Below are positions 44,322 through 53,728 of a stretch of DNA of 64,000 nt, in pieces; the stretch's first letter is position 1, and every line of letters starts with the position of its first letter. Source of the DNA: Ruminococcus_C sp963590855 (lineage in GTDB: Bacteria > Bacillota > Clostridia > Oscillospirales > Ruminococcaceae); assembly GCA_963590855.1 (NCBI GenBank), contig CAVAQT010000004.1:1-64000 (forward strand). The letters are read 5' to 3'. Made by a program: the position numbers and the translations under genes. The notes under the pieces were generated by a model, which saw nothing but the letters and a program-made list of their open reading frames with translations, made no database searches and was not told the origin of the DNA.

Positions 44322-45665
44322 TCACTTTTCTTGTTTCAGCAGCATGTCCATCGCCAGAAACGCTTCTCTTTCCGGCAAAACGTCGCCATAGCGCAGCGCA
44401 TTATAGGCATTCGTCACGGTTTCCCATTGAGAAAGCGTGTACTCCTGTTCCGCAAAGGTTACACGCAGAGACGCAAAAATTTCTGCTGGGCTGTCCGACG
44501 GTCTTGCCGCATCTTCCGGCAATTTTGCAAGAAGCAGCGCATACCCCAACCGGAAGCGCTCTGCGCCCTGGGATAGTTTGCAATACCGTCGATATGCCTT
44601 TTTCCAGCTGCGGCTGCCATGCAGTGCAGCCATATTTGCCGCCGGCTTTTCGTGCCGCAGCAGATCCTCTACATAGTCGCAGTATGCACCGCCTGCCTGT
44701 TCTTCTCGGGCAGCGTGATTCTTTTGCAAATGCGCCCGAAACCACTGCCGCAAATTGAGCCATGCCGACAAAATCGCATCCCCGATCTCGTGCCGCTTCC
44801 AAATTACCAGCGCCAGTGCTGCCGCCAGAAGTACCAGTTCGATCACCAGCCGCACCCAGCCAGAAGTACTGTTCTGGGGCAGCTGCATCAGGCTTTCATT
44901 TGCGCTTTCCGGCATATCTGCCGCATCAGAAGTGCTTCCCAATGACAGCAGCCAGCGCAGCGCATAAAAGCATCCTGTGTAAAACCAGCGCCAGAGCCAC
45001 CGCATTGCCTTTGCCAAAGGACGGCTGCACAATACCAGCACCAATCCTGTGCCGCAGAGAATCCCCATGAGTTTGCCATTGCTGCGGCGAATCTCTGTGG
45101 GCAGTTCCCAGGTGTCGCCGTCTCTGCCGGACAGCATCCGCTCCATAGCGTCCCGGTTATGTACCAAAGCAAAGAGCGCCGCATTGCCGGCAAAGAGCAG
45201 CACCATGGGCAGGAACGACAGCTTCGCACCGTTCAGATAGATCAGGAAACCGGAAAAGCAGTTCCAGACACACAGTCCCACAAAAACATAGGAATGCGCC
45301 AGATGCTCCAGTGGATGAAACACAAGCCGCGCACCGCCAAAAAAACAGCCGCCAAGTGCCAGTCCCAGCAGAATGCGGGAAAACTGTGTGAGATAGGGTG
45401 CGGCAAAAATGCCTGCCAGACAAAGCAGCAGTGTGATTCCCCAAATGCATCCGTTGATCCACCTGGGGTGTCGCGCATACTGCCGCCGCAGCAACAACGG
45501 AAACAGCGTCCCCATCCAGGAGCAAGCCACCAGTGCCGCGGTCATCACCGGAACAGTCCAGTTCGCCGCACCGCTCCAAAGCCGCAGCAGCACCAACAGC
45601 GGATACAATGCCGCGGTCAATGCGGTCAAAAGCAGCAGATGCAGAAAAAAACGTGTATTTTTCAT
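44322..45665 (-). CDS. Polytopic membrane protein of a MoxR-DUF58 operon
   Basis: 447 residues. About eight membrane segments in the first 285 residues, one more near 280-300 before a soluble tail of about 150 residues with a DUF4129-like helical pattern (YCDYVEDLLRHEKPAAN, then WKKAYRRYCKL). It replaces the transglutaminase-like partner often found third in such operons. Its ATG overlaps the stop of the DUF58 gene by four bases. Function unknown; probably envelope-linked. Confidence 0.65.
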   Translation of the reverse strand: MKNTRFFLHLLLLTALTAALYPLLVLLRLWSGAANWTVPVMTAALVACSWMGTLFPLLLRRQYARHPRWINGCIWGITLLLCLAGIFAAPYLTQFSRILLGLALGGCFFGGARLVFHPLEHLAHSYVFVGLCVWNCFSGFLIYLNGAKLSFLPMVLLFAGNAALFALVHNRDAMERMLSGRDGDTWELPTEIRRSNGKLMGILCGTGLVLVLCSRPLAKAMRWLWRWFYTGCFYALRWLLSLGSTSDAADMPESANESLMQLPQNSTSGWVRLVIELVLLAAALALVIWKRHEIGDAILSAWLNLRQWFRAHLQKNHAAREEQAGGAYCDYVEDLLRHEKPAANMAALHGSRSWKKAYRRYCKLSQGAERFRLGYALLLAKLPEDAARPSDSPAEIFASLRVTFAEQEYTLSQWETVTNAYNALRYGDVLPEREAFLAMDMLLKQEK

Positions 45666-46792
45666 TCTGCCGCCTCCTTGCTGCCGGAATATGCCGGAAG
45701 CGGTACCACCGCATCTGCGCAGTCTCCGCCGTCATGTGCATGACCAGTCACCAATACAAGGCTGCCGCTGCGACACTTCCACCGTGCTGTTTCACGATCG
45801 GTGTAGGGTGTAATCAACAGAAGTGTTTCTGCCTGAGCCTGTCTGCTGAAAGGCGCAAGCAGCTGCGGCATCGGAACAGCGTTGCGCAACTGCAATGATG
45901 CCAGCTTCTGCATCAGTCCATGATACATGCCGCTGCCGCCGCCATATGGTGTAAGCATCGGGCTGCCGTCCTTGCCGCGTTCTCCGATGCACAGCCGCAC
46001 CTGCCAGCCATTTTGACAAAATTCCCACAAACACTGGGCGCAAACCCGGATGGTGTGCTCCAAAAGCGCTTCCTCCTGAGTCATGATGCCGCTGTCCAAG
46101 CTGTGGGATTCCAGGGTCAACAGCACTGTGACCGTCTGCTGTGCAGTCCGCTCTTCCTGCCGCATAAGCAGCGTTCCAGCGTGAGCAGATGCCTTCCAGT
46201 GCATCCGATGCAGATCATCTCCCGGAACATATTCCCGTACCCCGGCAGACAGGCAAGGGTCTGTCATCAGACTGAACCGCACTGCCTGTTCCCCGTATTG
46301 CTGCCGCAGCAGCCTGGGCAGCAGCAATCCTGCCTCTGTCATTCGCCGCGGCAGAACCGTCAGCGTTCCGCCAGTGTCGTCTGCCTGAAGCGACAACCGC
46401 ACTGCGCCCAGCAGATCCGAAGTCACCAGAACCACATGTTCCATCTCATAGATGCCGCGCTTTGCACAGTCGATCTTCCAGACACGGCTGACTTTTGCAT
46501 GACCGCGCACCGAAAAGAAACTGGTGACAAAACGGTCTGCGCCGGTTACCACGGAGTTCGATTCCGGAAAGTTCAGCCAGTGTGATGTGGTCAGCTCTGC
46601 CTTGAGCCACGGCACCGGGAGTGCTTTGGCATTGGCAACAGTCTCCGTGAACTGCAGTGACTCGCCTTCGGTACACTCCGCAGCTGAAAAGCGGCACGCA
46701 TAAGACAGCCCTTCCAGTCCATGGCGGCGATACAATGCCGCCTCTCCGAAAAGCACCACCAGGATCAGCAAAATTACCGCGATCAGTTCCAT
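45662..46792 (-). CDS. DUF58 (VWA-like) protein
   Basis: 376 residues. One or two N-terminal membrane segments (ELIAVILLILVVLFGEAALY), then a beta-rich part, then the DUF58 core VREYVPGDDLHRMHWKASAH. DUF58 proteins work with MoxR ATPases, perhaps in protein maturation or stress responses. GGAATC lies before ATG 46792, which overlaps the end of the MoxR gene by ten bases; a longer frame to 46849 is not needed. Confidence 0.88.
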   Translation of the reverse strand: MELIAVILLILVVLFGEAALYRRHGLEGLSYACRFSAAECTEGESLQFTETVANAKALPVPWLKAELTTSHWLNFPESNSVVTGADRFVTSFFSVRGHAKVSRVWKIDCAKRGIYEMEHVVLVTSDLLGAVRLSLQADDTGGTLTVLPRRMTEAGLLLPRLLRQQYGEQAVRFSLMTDPCLSAGVREYVPGDDLHRMHWKASAHAGTLLMRQEERTAQQTVTVLLTLESHSLDSGIMTQEEALLEHTIRVCAQCLWEFCQNGWQVRLCIGERGKDGSPMLTPYGGGSGMYHGLMQKLASLQLRNAVPMPQLLAPFSRQAQAETLLLITPYTDRETARWKCRSGSLVLVTGHAHDGGDCADAVVPLPAYSGSKEAAE

Positions 46793-47727
46793 AGCGATTC
46801 CTTTGGCACAGGAACAGTTTCCAGCAGTTCTGCAACAATGCGGCGGCAAGTTTCATGATTCTCTTCCCATAGGCTGCCCCGTGCTGTCATACGGTGCGCC
46901 ATGCAGTCTGCGGCAATGTGTTTGATATCGTCCGGCGTCACATATGTTCTGCCGCGGATGGCAGCGACTGCCTTTGACATTTCCAGCAGAGACAGCATTC
47001 CCCGTGTGCTCAGTCCCAGCTGCACCTGATGATGCGTCCGGGAAGCATGCGTCAGATCCAGCAGATACGCCTGCACTGCGGCAGATACTTTTACCTGTGC
47101 CAGTTCCTGCCGTGCTGCGGCAAGCATCGGCAGTGTCACCACCGGTGCGATCTTTGGGGCAGCTTCCTTCCGGGACAATAGTTCCAGTTCCTGTTCTCTG
47201 TCCGGGTAGCCCAGGGACAGGCACAGCAAAAAGCGATCCAACTGCGCCTCCGGCAGCGGAAATGTTCCCTGCATCTCTACCGGATTCTGTGTGGCGATCA
47301 CAAAGAACGGCTCTTCCAGCGGATAAGTCACGCCGTCTGCGGTCACCTGGCGCTCTTCCATACACTCCAGCAGAGCCGACTGTGTCCGCGGTGCGGCGCG
47401 GTTGATCTCATCCGCCAAAAGAATTTGTGTAAACACCGGGCCTTTCCGGAATACAAATGCACCGGTTTTCGGATCAGGAACGCTGACACCGACCAGATCC
47501 GACGGGAGCAGATCCGGGGTAAACTGGATGCGGTGAAACGCTGCATCCAGCCCGTCCGCCAGGCTGCGGGCAAGCGTTGTCTTTCCGGTGCCGGGAATAT
47601 CGTTCAGCAATACATGACCGCCGCAGAACAGGGCGGCAAGCACCTTGTCAATCACGGTTTCTTTGCCGTAGATTCGAGTGGAAATCGCTTCCCGGAGGGA
47701 AGCTGCAATGGTTGTGATCTCTGACAT
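46783..47727 (-). CDS. MoxR-family AAA+ ATPase
   Basis: 314 residues. Walker A NDIPGTGKTTLARSL, Walker B LLADEINRA, sensor 1 IATQNPVE, then TFPLPEAQLDRFL and the C-terminal lid domain. MoxR ATPases act as chaperones on metal- or VWA-type partners, here most likely the DUF58 protein encoded next. AAAGGACACC precedes ATG 47727. First gene of the operon. Confidence 0.93.
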   Translation of the reverse strand: MSEITTIAASLREAISTRIYGKETVIDKVLAALFCGGHVLLNDIPGTGKTTLARSLADGLDAAFHRIQFTPDLLPSDLVGVSVPDPKTGAFVFRKGPVFTQILLADEINRAAPRTQSALLECMEERQVTADGVTYPLEEPFFVIATQNPVEMQGTFPLPEAQLDRFLLCLSLGYPDREQELELLSRKEAAPKIAPVVTLPMLAAARQELAQVKVSAAVQAYLLDLTHASRTHHQVQLGLSTRGMLSLLEMSKAVAAIRGRTYVTPDDIKHIAADCMAHRMTARGSLWEENHETCRRIVAELLETVPVPKESLWN

Positions 47728-47761
47728 AAGCAGGTGTCCTTTCGCTTTTTTCAATAGCACT

Positions 47762-47790
47762 ATTATAGCATAATTTCCCGGAGAGCGCAA
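47762..47790 (-). promoter_or_regulatory. Promoter of the MoxR operon
   Basis: Minus strand TTGCGC (47790-47785), 17-base spacer, TATAAT (47767-47762) with extended TGC. Confidence 0.8.
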
Positions 47791-47879
47791 GAGTTTGACA
47801 GATGTTGCGCCAAAAGCAGAAAAATCGTAAAGATTTCAAAAACAACCGCAGATTTCCGTAAAAACCGACTGGTTTTGAA

Positions 47880-47908
47880 TTGACTTTTTCGGCAGAGAAT
47901 GGTATAAT
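47880..47908 (+). promoter_or_regulatory. xpt-pbuX promoter
   Basis: TTGACT at 47880-47885, 17-base spacer, TATAAT at 47903-47908 (with TGG). Confidence 0.88.
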
Positions 47909-47914
47909 AAACTA

Positions 47915-48008
47915 CATATTACTGTGTGCCGAAAAAGCACGAAAAAAGACCTGAACATCACACAGTTTCGATGCAGTCAGGTTCTAACAGCGAGGAAGGA
48001 ATAGTGAC
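47915..48008 (+). promoter_or_regulatory. Structured leader of xpt-pbuX, no purine riboswitch seen
   Basis: A leader of about 95 bases. ACCTGA (47949-47954) pairs with TCAGGT (47977-47982). ACTGTGTG (47921-47928) is perfectly complementary to CACACAGT (47959-47966) inside that hairpin, so a pseudoknot or a switch between folds is possible. The conserved purine-riboswitch loops and TTTCTACC are absent. Confidence 0.55.
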
Positions 48009-48593
48009 ATGAATTTTTTAGAGGAGAGAATCGTAAAAGACGGCATTGTCAAAGAGGGCAATATTTTGAAGGTGGACAGCTTTTTAAATCACCAGATGGA
48101 TGTCAAGCTGTTCCAGCAGATGGGAGAAGAATTTCAGCGCCGCTTTGCAGACAAGGAGATCAACAAGATCCTGACCATTGAAGCTTCCGGCATCGGCATC
48201 GCCTGTATTGTGGCAAGCTGCTTCCACGTCCCTGTGGTATTTGCCAAAAAGTCCAAAAGCGTCAACATTGACGGCGATGTCTATGTGGCAGAGGTGGAAT
48301 CTTTCACCCACAAGTGCAAAAATCAGGTGATCGTATCGAAAAAGTTTCTGCATCCGGAGGACAAGGTGCTCATCATTGACGACTTTCTCGCAAATGGCTG
48401 TGCGCTCCAGGGCTTGATCTCAATTGTCGGACAGGCAGGTGCAACGGTAGAGGGCATCGGCATTGCGGTAGAAAAGGGCTTCCAACAGGGCGGACGCATT
48501 ATCCGGAATCTGGGGTATCCGCTGGAATCTCTGGCAATCGTAGAAAGCATGGACGCTTCCACCGGAACGATCGTATTCCGGGAGCAGAACTGA
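48009..48593 (+). CDS. xpt: Xanthine phosphoribosyltransferase
   Basis: 194 residues. The phosphoribosyl-pyrophosphate loop reads VLIIDDFLANGCAL, typical of Xpt (IDDFLANG). The N-terminal MNFLEERIVKDGIVKEGNIL also matches. It converts xanthine to XMP for GTP synthesis. GAGGAAGG precedes the ATG. It is 14 bases ahead of pbuX, the classical pair. Confidence 0.95.
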   Translation: MNFLEERIVKDGIVKEGNILKVDSFLNHQMDVKLFQQMGEEFQRRFADKEINKILTIEASGIGIACIVASCFHVPVVFAKKSKSVNIDGDVYVAEVESFTHKCKNQVIVSKKFLHPEDKVLIIDDFLANGCALQGLISIVGQAGATVEGIGIAVEKGFQQGGRIIRNLGYPLESLAIVESMDASTGTIVFREQN

Positions 48594-48607
48594 CAGCGGA
48601 GGCGCAC

Positions 48608-49978
48608 ATGGAAAAACAAAAACTTTCCGTTCGCATGCGCACTGCAATGCAGAACGCTTCTATTGCGAACCTATATCAACTGAACGGCATCGTTCCGGTA
48701 CACAAGGCGATTCCCTTTGGCTTACAGCACATTCTGGCAATGTTCGTTGCAAACATTGCCCCTATCCTTATTGTAGGCGGTGCCTGCGGTCTGGCTGCCT
48801 CAGAAACAGCAATGCTGATCCAGAGCGCCATGCTCATCGCCGGCATCGGTACGCTGGTGCAGCTGTTCCCTATTTTTCATAAGATCGGTTCCGGACTTCC
48901 CATCGTCATGGGAATCAGCTTTACATTCGTCTCGGTATTCTGTTTTATCGGGGCGCAATACGGCTATGGAGCGATTATGGGCGCGGTTCTCATCGGCGGT
49001 CTGGTAGAGGGTATCCTGGGGCTCTTTGCAAAGTTCTGGCTGAAGATCATTGCACCGATCGTCTCCGCAAGCGTCGTGACCGCCATCGGGTTTTCCCTGC
49101 TGAATGTGGGCGCGACCTCTTTCGGCGGCGGCAGCGGCAGTGAGAACTTCGGCTCAGTGCAAAACTGGATCCTGGGTTCAGTAACACTGCTGTGCTGCAT
49201 CCTGTTCCACATCTTTGCAAAATCCTATTTCAAGCAGCTTTCTGTGCTGTTTGGGCTGATCGTGGGATACATCCTGGCGGTCTGCATGGGCGCAGTGGAT
49301 TTCTCTGCACTGCGTGAGACTTCTGTGATCGCCGTGCCGCATCTGATGCCCTTCCGAATGGAGTTTCATGCAGATGCCATTGTCTCTGTGGTACTGATCT
49401 TTCTGGTTTCTGCCACCGAGACCATCGGGGACACTTCGGCGCTGGCGGCTTCCGGATTAGGCCGGGATGTCACAAAGGAGGAAACCTCCGGTTCACTCGC
49501 CTGTGATGGCTTTGTCAGCTCCCTTTCCTCTGTGTTCGGCTGCCTGCCTATCACATCATTCAGCCAGAATGTCGGCCTGGTGGCAATGACAAAGGTCGTA
49601 AACCGCTTTACCATCGCCATGGGTGCGATCATCATGATCCTTGCCGGCATCTTTCCGATATTCGGCGCGCTGCTGGCAACTCTGCCGGATGCTGTATTAG
49701 GCGGCTGTACCATTATGATGTTTGGTACGATCGTTGTCAGCGGCCTGCAAATGATTAGCAAGTGCGGCTTTACCCAGCGAAATATGATTATTGCAGCGCT
49801 GTCCCTGAGCATCGGTCTGGGCTTTACCCAGTGTGCAGAACTGTTCAGCATTTTCCCGAAAATGGTACAAACCGTATTTGGACAGAATTGCGTGGCAGTT
49901 GTATTCCTGGTTTCGATCCTGTTGAATCTGGTGCTTCCGAAAAACATGGAAGCTGAAAAAGTGAAGGCTGAAAAATAA
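48608..49978 (+). CDS. pbuX: Xanthine permease, NCS2 family
   Basis: 456 residues with about 14 membrane segments. NCS2 signatures: HILAMFVANIAPILIVGGACG near the start and the charged motif TETIGDTSA with a following SSVFGCLPITSFSQNVG. The pairing with xpt supports xanthine as substrate. GGAGGCGC lies before the ATG. A GGDEF protein gene begins 36 bases later. Confidence 0.92.
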   Translation: MEKQKLSVRMRTAMQNASIANLYQLNGIVPVHKAIPFGLQHILAMFVANIAPILIVGGACGLAASETAMLIQSAMLIAGIGTLVQLFPIFHKIGSGLPIVMGISFTFVSVFCFIGAQYGYGAIMGAVLIGGLVEGILGLFAKFWLKIIAPIVSASVVTAIGFSLLNVGATSFGGGSGSENFGSVQNWILGSVTLLCCILFHIFAKSYFKQLSVLFGLIVGYILAVCMGAVDFSALRETSVIAVPHLMPFRMEFHADAIVSVVLIFLVSATETIGDTSALAASGLGRDVTKEETSGSLACDGFVSSLSSVFGCLPITSFSQNVGLVAMTKVVNRFTIAMGAIIMILAGIFPIFGALLATLPDAVLGGCTIMMFGTIVVSGLQMISKCGFTQRNMIIAALSLSIGLGFTQCAELFSIFPKMVQTVFGQNCVAVVFLVSILLNLVLPKNMEAEKVKAEK

Positions 49979-50014
49979 CTACAAAAAGTTGTTGCTTCCC
50001 TGGGAGGTGGCGCA

Positions 50015-51625
50015 ATGAAACGAAAATTTCCAATTTTGATACACGGATTCCTGATTGCATTCAGCATTATTTTTTTGTGCAGCCTGTTTCTGGAAAAATC
50101 CAACATCGGCGGCATTACAGACAGCCGGCGCGTACCGACTTCCTGCCGGGAGATCAGCTATACAGAAACCGTGGAAAATGATGATCCCGATGCCCCCATT
50201 GGTGTGACAAGGCTTTTTCGGTTTACGCTGCACAATGAGCTTGCCGGAAAACAACTGATGTTCTATGTCATCAACGCAAATACCAAGATCTATATCCAGG
50301 GAAAGTGTGTTTATGATCTGCATCGGGATGCCTCCAATCCGGTGAGTGCGACAGGCTGCTATTGGGTCAATCTGCCGCTGATCCGCGCAGACAGCGGAAA
50401 AGAAGTGGTGGTAGAGATCCAGCCGCTTTATCAGGCAACGACAAACCGAACAATGACCTTTTATGACGGCAGCCGCTACCCCCTGTTCTGGCAGCTGTTC
50501 CGGCATGACGCACTGTTTTTCCTGACGGGCGTTCTGCTGATCGTATTCGGCATCCTTTATCTCGCCGTCGCCGTTTATTACCGCATCCGTATGCAAACGG
50601 TGCTCTATCTGTCACCGCTGGGAATGGTCTCGGTATTGATCGGACTATGGAAGATCGCAGACACCCGGCTGATTACCTGGCTGCTCCCCGGACATGAGCC
50701 GTTCTTTTCTTACTTAAACATGATCGCGATCATGCTGGCGCCTTTTTTCATAGTCCTGTATATTTATATGTCGTCGCGGGAAAACGGCGCGATCCGAAGC
50801 GTGACGCGTGTGCTGCTCATAATCAATGGCGTGTTAGTCCTTGGCGCGTTTCTGCTGCACCTGCTGCGAATTTACGCGCTTCGGGAATCTCAGGCGATCT
50901 ATAACTATATCATTCTGGCGCAGGCAGCATTTCTGATGGTATTTGAAGTGATCTTGTATCAGCGGCACAAGGATGATCTGCGGCACAAACTGTTCCTGAT
51001 CTCCATGATTCTGCTGATGGCTGCCGGGGCGCTGGATATCATCTGGTTCTGGATTGCCCACTCCTCCAACTCGCTTTTCTTTACTATGCTTGGCGTAATG
51101 ATATATATCATTGCAGTGGGCATCTTTACCCTGCGCGGCACACAGGACAAGCTGTTCCGGGACAAGGCCACCGGATTATACAACCGCAACAAGTGCAACG
51201 AACTGATCCATACCGGGATCATCCCGGACGACCGGCTCTGCTTCTTGATGTTTGACCTGAACGGACTGAAAAAAACCAACGACAACTTTGGACACGATGC
51301 CGGAGATCAGATGATCGCAGAATTTGCAGCAGTGCTGCGAAAGTGCATCCCGGCAGGCAATTTCATCGGCAGAAGCGGCGGCGACGAATTTATCAGCATC
51401 ATTTACAACACGGATGAAAGCCGCGTAGAGCGCATTGTGGCAAACATCCGGGAACAGGTGGCTGCGGCAAACAGTGCCGCGGCGGAAAGACCGTGGAAGC
51501 TGGGAGCGGCACTGGGCTATGCCTTTGCTTCAGAAGTAGAAGACCGCTCTTATGTCACACTGTACGAACTGGCAGACAAGCGCATGTATGAAAATAAGCG
51601 GGCAATGAAGGCTGCCCGCAGATAA
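50015..51625 (+). CDS. Membrane diguanylate cyclase (GGDEF)
   Basis: 536 residues. One N-terminal membrane segment, an extracellular beta-rich domain (about 35-165), seven membrane segments (about 170-365; 7TM-DISM-like layout) and a C-terminal GGDEF domain with DKATGLYNRN, DLNGLKKTND and the active site RSGGDEF. It should make cyclic di-GMP. The inhibitory RxxD site five residues before GGDEF is absent. No EAL domain. GGGAGGTG precedes the ATG. It lies between two purine salvage pairs, though a link is not known. Confidence 0.9.
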   Translation: MKRKFPILIHGFLIAFSIIFLCSLFLEKSNIGGITDSRRVPTSCREISYTETVENDDPDAPIGVTRLFRFTLHNELAGKQLMFYVINANTKIYIQGKCVYDLHRDASNPVSATGCYWVNLPLIRADSGKEVVVEIQPLYQATTNRTMTFYDGSRYPLFWQLFRHDALFFLTGVLLIVFGILYLAVAVYYRIRMQTVLYLSPLGMVSVLIGLWKIADTRLITWLLPGHEPFFSYLNMIAIMLAPFFIVLYIYMSSRENGAIRSVTRVLLIINGVLVLGAFLLHLLRIYALRESQAIYNYIILAQAAFLMVFEVILYQRHKDDLRHKLFLISMILLMAAGALDIIWFWIAHSSNSLFFTMLGVMIYIIAVGIFTLRGTQDKLFRDKATGLYNRNKCNELIHTGIIPDDRLCFLMFDLNGLKKTNDNFGHDAGDQMIAEFAAVLRKCIPAGNFIGRSGGDEFISIIYNTDESRVERIVANIREQVAAANSAAAERPWKLGAALGYAFASEVEDRSYVTLYELADKRMYENKRAMKAARR

Positions 51626-51635
51626 GGAGTATATT

Positions 51636-52187
51636 ATGACAACAAAAGAATTTGAACAGAAGATCAAGCGTGTTCTCATCTCAGAGGAAGAGATCCAGGC
51701 AAAGATCAAGGAAATCGGCGCGCAGATCAGCCGGGAATACGAAGGAAAGCCGCTGCTGCTGGTCAGCATCCTGAATGGTGCATTCGTATTCATGGCAGAC
51801 CTGTGCCGTGCGATCACGATCCCCTGCGAGACGGCATTTATGTGTGCCAAAAGCTATTACAACGGCACATCCTCTTCCGGTATCGTAAAGATCACCATGG
51901 ACTTGATGCAGGACATCAGCGGCTATCATGTCATCATTGCAGAAGATATCATTGATACCGGACGCACACTGAACGATGTCATCAAGCTGCTGAAAGCGCG
52001 GAATCCGCTTTCGTTAAAGGTAATCACACTGCTGGACAAACCGGAACGCCGTCTGGTAGACCTGAATGCGGACATCTCTCTGTTTACCATTCCGGATCAT
52101 TTCGTGATCGGCTACGGTCTGGACTGCGGCGAGATCTACCGCAATTTGCCCTATATTGCAGAATATGACGAAGGAGAAGCCAAGTAA
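51636..52187 (+). CDS. hpt: Hypoxanthine phosphoribosyltransferase
   Basis: 183 residues. Active-site loop VIIAEDIIDTGRTL binds PRPP; LVSILNGAFVFMADL and VIGYGLDCGEIYRNLPYI are also typical. It makes IMP or GMP from hypoxanthine or guanine. Its stop codon overlaps the ATG of the next permease gene (TAATG), so transport and phosphoribosylation are coupled. Confidence 0.95.
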   Translation: MTTKEFEQKIKRVLISEEEIQAKIKEIGAQISREYEGKPLLLVSILNGAFVFMADLCRAITIPCETAFMCAKSYYNGTSSSGIVKITMDLMQDISGYHVIIAEDIIDTGRTLNDVIKLLKARNPLSLKVITLLDKPERRLVDLNADISLFTIPDHFVIGYGLDCGEIYRNLPYIAEYDEGEAK

Positions 52188-53551
52188 TGTTTGAAAAAGT
52201 ATTCCATCTGAAAGAGAATCACACCAATGTGAAAACCGAATGCATTGCCGGTGTCACCACGTTTATGACAATGGCATACATTCTGGCAGTCAATCCCAGC
52301 ATTTTGAGTTCCACGGGAATGAACCCCACTGCAGTGCTGCTGGCAACCTGTCTGGCATCGTTCCTAGGCACCATGTGCATGGGTATGATGGCAAATCTGC
52401 CTTTTGCACTGTCTGCCGGCATGGGACTGAACGCATTTTTCGCCTATACTGTCTGCGGCAATATGGGTTATCCCTGGCAGGTCGCGCTGCTTGCTGTATT
52501 TGTAGAGGGCATCATCTTTATCGTTCTCTCACTGACCAATGTCCGTGAAGCATTGTTTAATGTTATCCCCATGTCCCTGAAAAAAGCAGTCTCTGTGGGC
52601 ATCGGCGTTTACATTGCTTTTATCGGTCTGCAAAACGCCGGCGTTGTGGTCAACAGTGACTCCACGCTGGTGACCATTGTTTCCTTTACGGACAACTTCC
52701 ATACGGGCGGCATTTGCGCATTGCTGGCGGTTCTTGGCACACTGTTTACCGCATTCCTGTACATCAAGCGCGTAAAGGGATCAATCCTCATCGGCATCCT
52801 GTCCACCTGGGTGCTGGGCATTCTCTGCCAGCTTACCGGATTGTATACCGTCGATGTGGAAGCAGGCTATAACAGTCTGATCCCGGCATTCTCCATGACC
52901 GATTTCTCGGCGCTGGGAGCTACTTTCGGACAGTGCTTCAAATTTGACTTCGATGGTGTCAGCATCATCAACTTTATTGTGGTAATCCTCTCATTCCTGT
53001 TTGTGGATATCTTCGACACACTGGGAACCCTCATTGGCGTATGCAACAAGGGCAATATGCTGGACAAGGACGGCAAGCTGCCGAAGATCAAGCCGGCGCT
53101 GCTGGCGGATGCCATTGCCACCAGTGCCGGTGCAGTGATGGGTACATCCACCACCACCACATTCGTGGAATCCTCTGCCGGCGTAGCAGAGGGCGGCAGA
53201 ACCGGTCTGACCGCTGTTGTAACTGCTGTTCTGTTTTTGATCTCCATGCTGTTTGCACCGATCTTTATTGCAATTCCCTCCTTCGCCACTGCTCCGGCTC
53301 TGGTGATCGTTGGCTTCCTGATGTTCAGCAGCATTACTGAAATCAAATTCACAGAGGACAGCTTCATCGAAGCCATTCCGGCATATCTGTGCATTCTGGC
53401 AATGCCGCTGTTCTACAGCATTTCGGAAGGCATCTCCATCGGCATCATTTCTTATGTTGTCCTGCACATTGTATGCGGCAAGGCAAAGCAGGTAAAACCG
53501 CTGCTGTACATTGTAGCGATCCTGTTCATCCTCAAGTACATTTTCCTATAA
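52187..53551 (+). CDS. Purine permease, AzgA/PbuG-type NCS2 transporter
   Basis: 454 residues with about 12-13 membrane segments. Typical: ECIAGVTTFMTMAYILAVNP at the N-terminus, MGLNAFFAYTV, FVDIFDTLGTLIGV and the GTSTTTTFVESSAGV motif. This subgroup takes up adenine, guanine or hypoxanthine by proton symport. Coupling to hpt favours hypoxanthine or guanine. AAGGAG within the end of hpt serves as ribosome site. Confidence 0.93.
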   Translation: MFEKVFHLKENHTNVKTECIAGVTTFMTMAYILAVNPSILSSTGMNPTAVLLATCLASFLGTMCMGMMANLPFALSAGMGLNAFFAYTVCGNMGYPWQVALLAVFVEGIIFIVLSLTNVREALFNVIPMSLKKAVSVGIGVYIAFIGLQNAGVVVNSDSTLVTIVSFTDNFHTGGICALLAVLGTLFTAFLYIKRVKGSILIGILSTWVLGILCQLTGLYTVDVEAGYNSLIPAFSMTDFSALGATFGQCFKFDFDGVSIINFIVVILSFLFVDIFDTLGTLIGVCNKGNMLDKDGKLPKIKPALLADAIATSAGAVMGTSTTTTFVESSAGVAEGGRTGLTAVVTAVLFLISMLFAPIFIAIPSFATAPALVIVGFLMFSSITEIKFTEDSFIEAIPAYLCILAMPLFYSISEGISIGIISYVVLHIVCGKAKQVKPLLYIVAILFILKYIFL

Positions 53552-53570
53552 GATATTTTTTGTCAAATGC

Positions 53571-53606
53571 AAAAACCTGTCTCCCACTGCGGAGGCAGGT
53601 TTTTTT
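53571..53606 (+). terminator. Terminator after the purine permease gene
   Basis: AAAAACCTGTCTCC-CACTGC-GGAGGCAGGTTTTT with further T; one G-U pair. Confidence 0.9.
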
Positions 53607-53639
53607 GATAATTTCATTTTTGCGAAAAGGTCAGGACTA

Positions 53640-53668
53640 TTGTCTTATTGCCGAAAATGTGTTATACT
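53640..53668 (+). promoter_or_regulatory. Promoter of the LysR-type gene
   Basis: TTGTCT at 53640-53645, 17-base spacer, TATACT at 53663-53668. Confidence 0.8.
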
Positions 53669-53728
53669 TTTCTACAGAACGATTTGCGGAAAAGCCGTCC
53701 GGCTTTCCGTATCAAGGAGGAAGTTTCC

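Noticed and set aside
47880..48008. Purine riboswitch expected before xpt
   Set aside because: The conserved loop sequences and TTTCTACC core of the aptamer could not be found.
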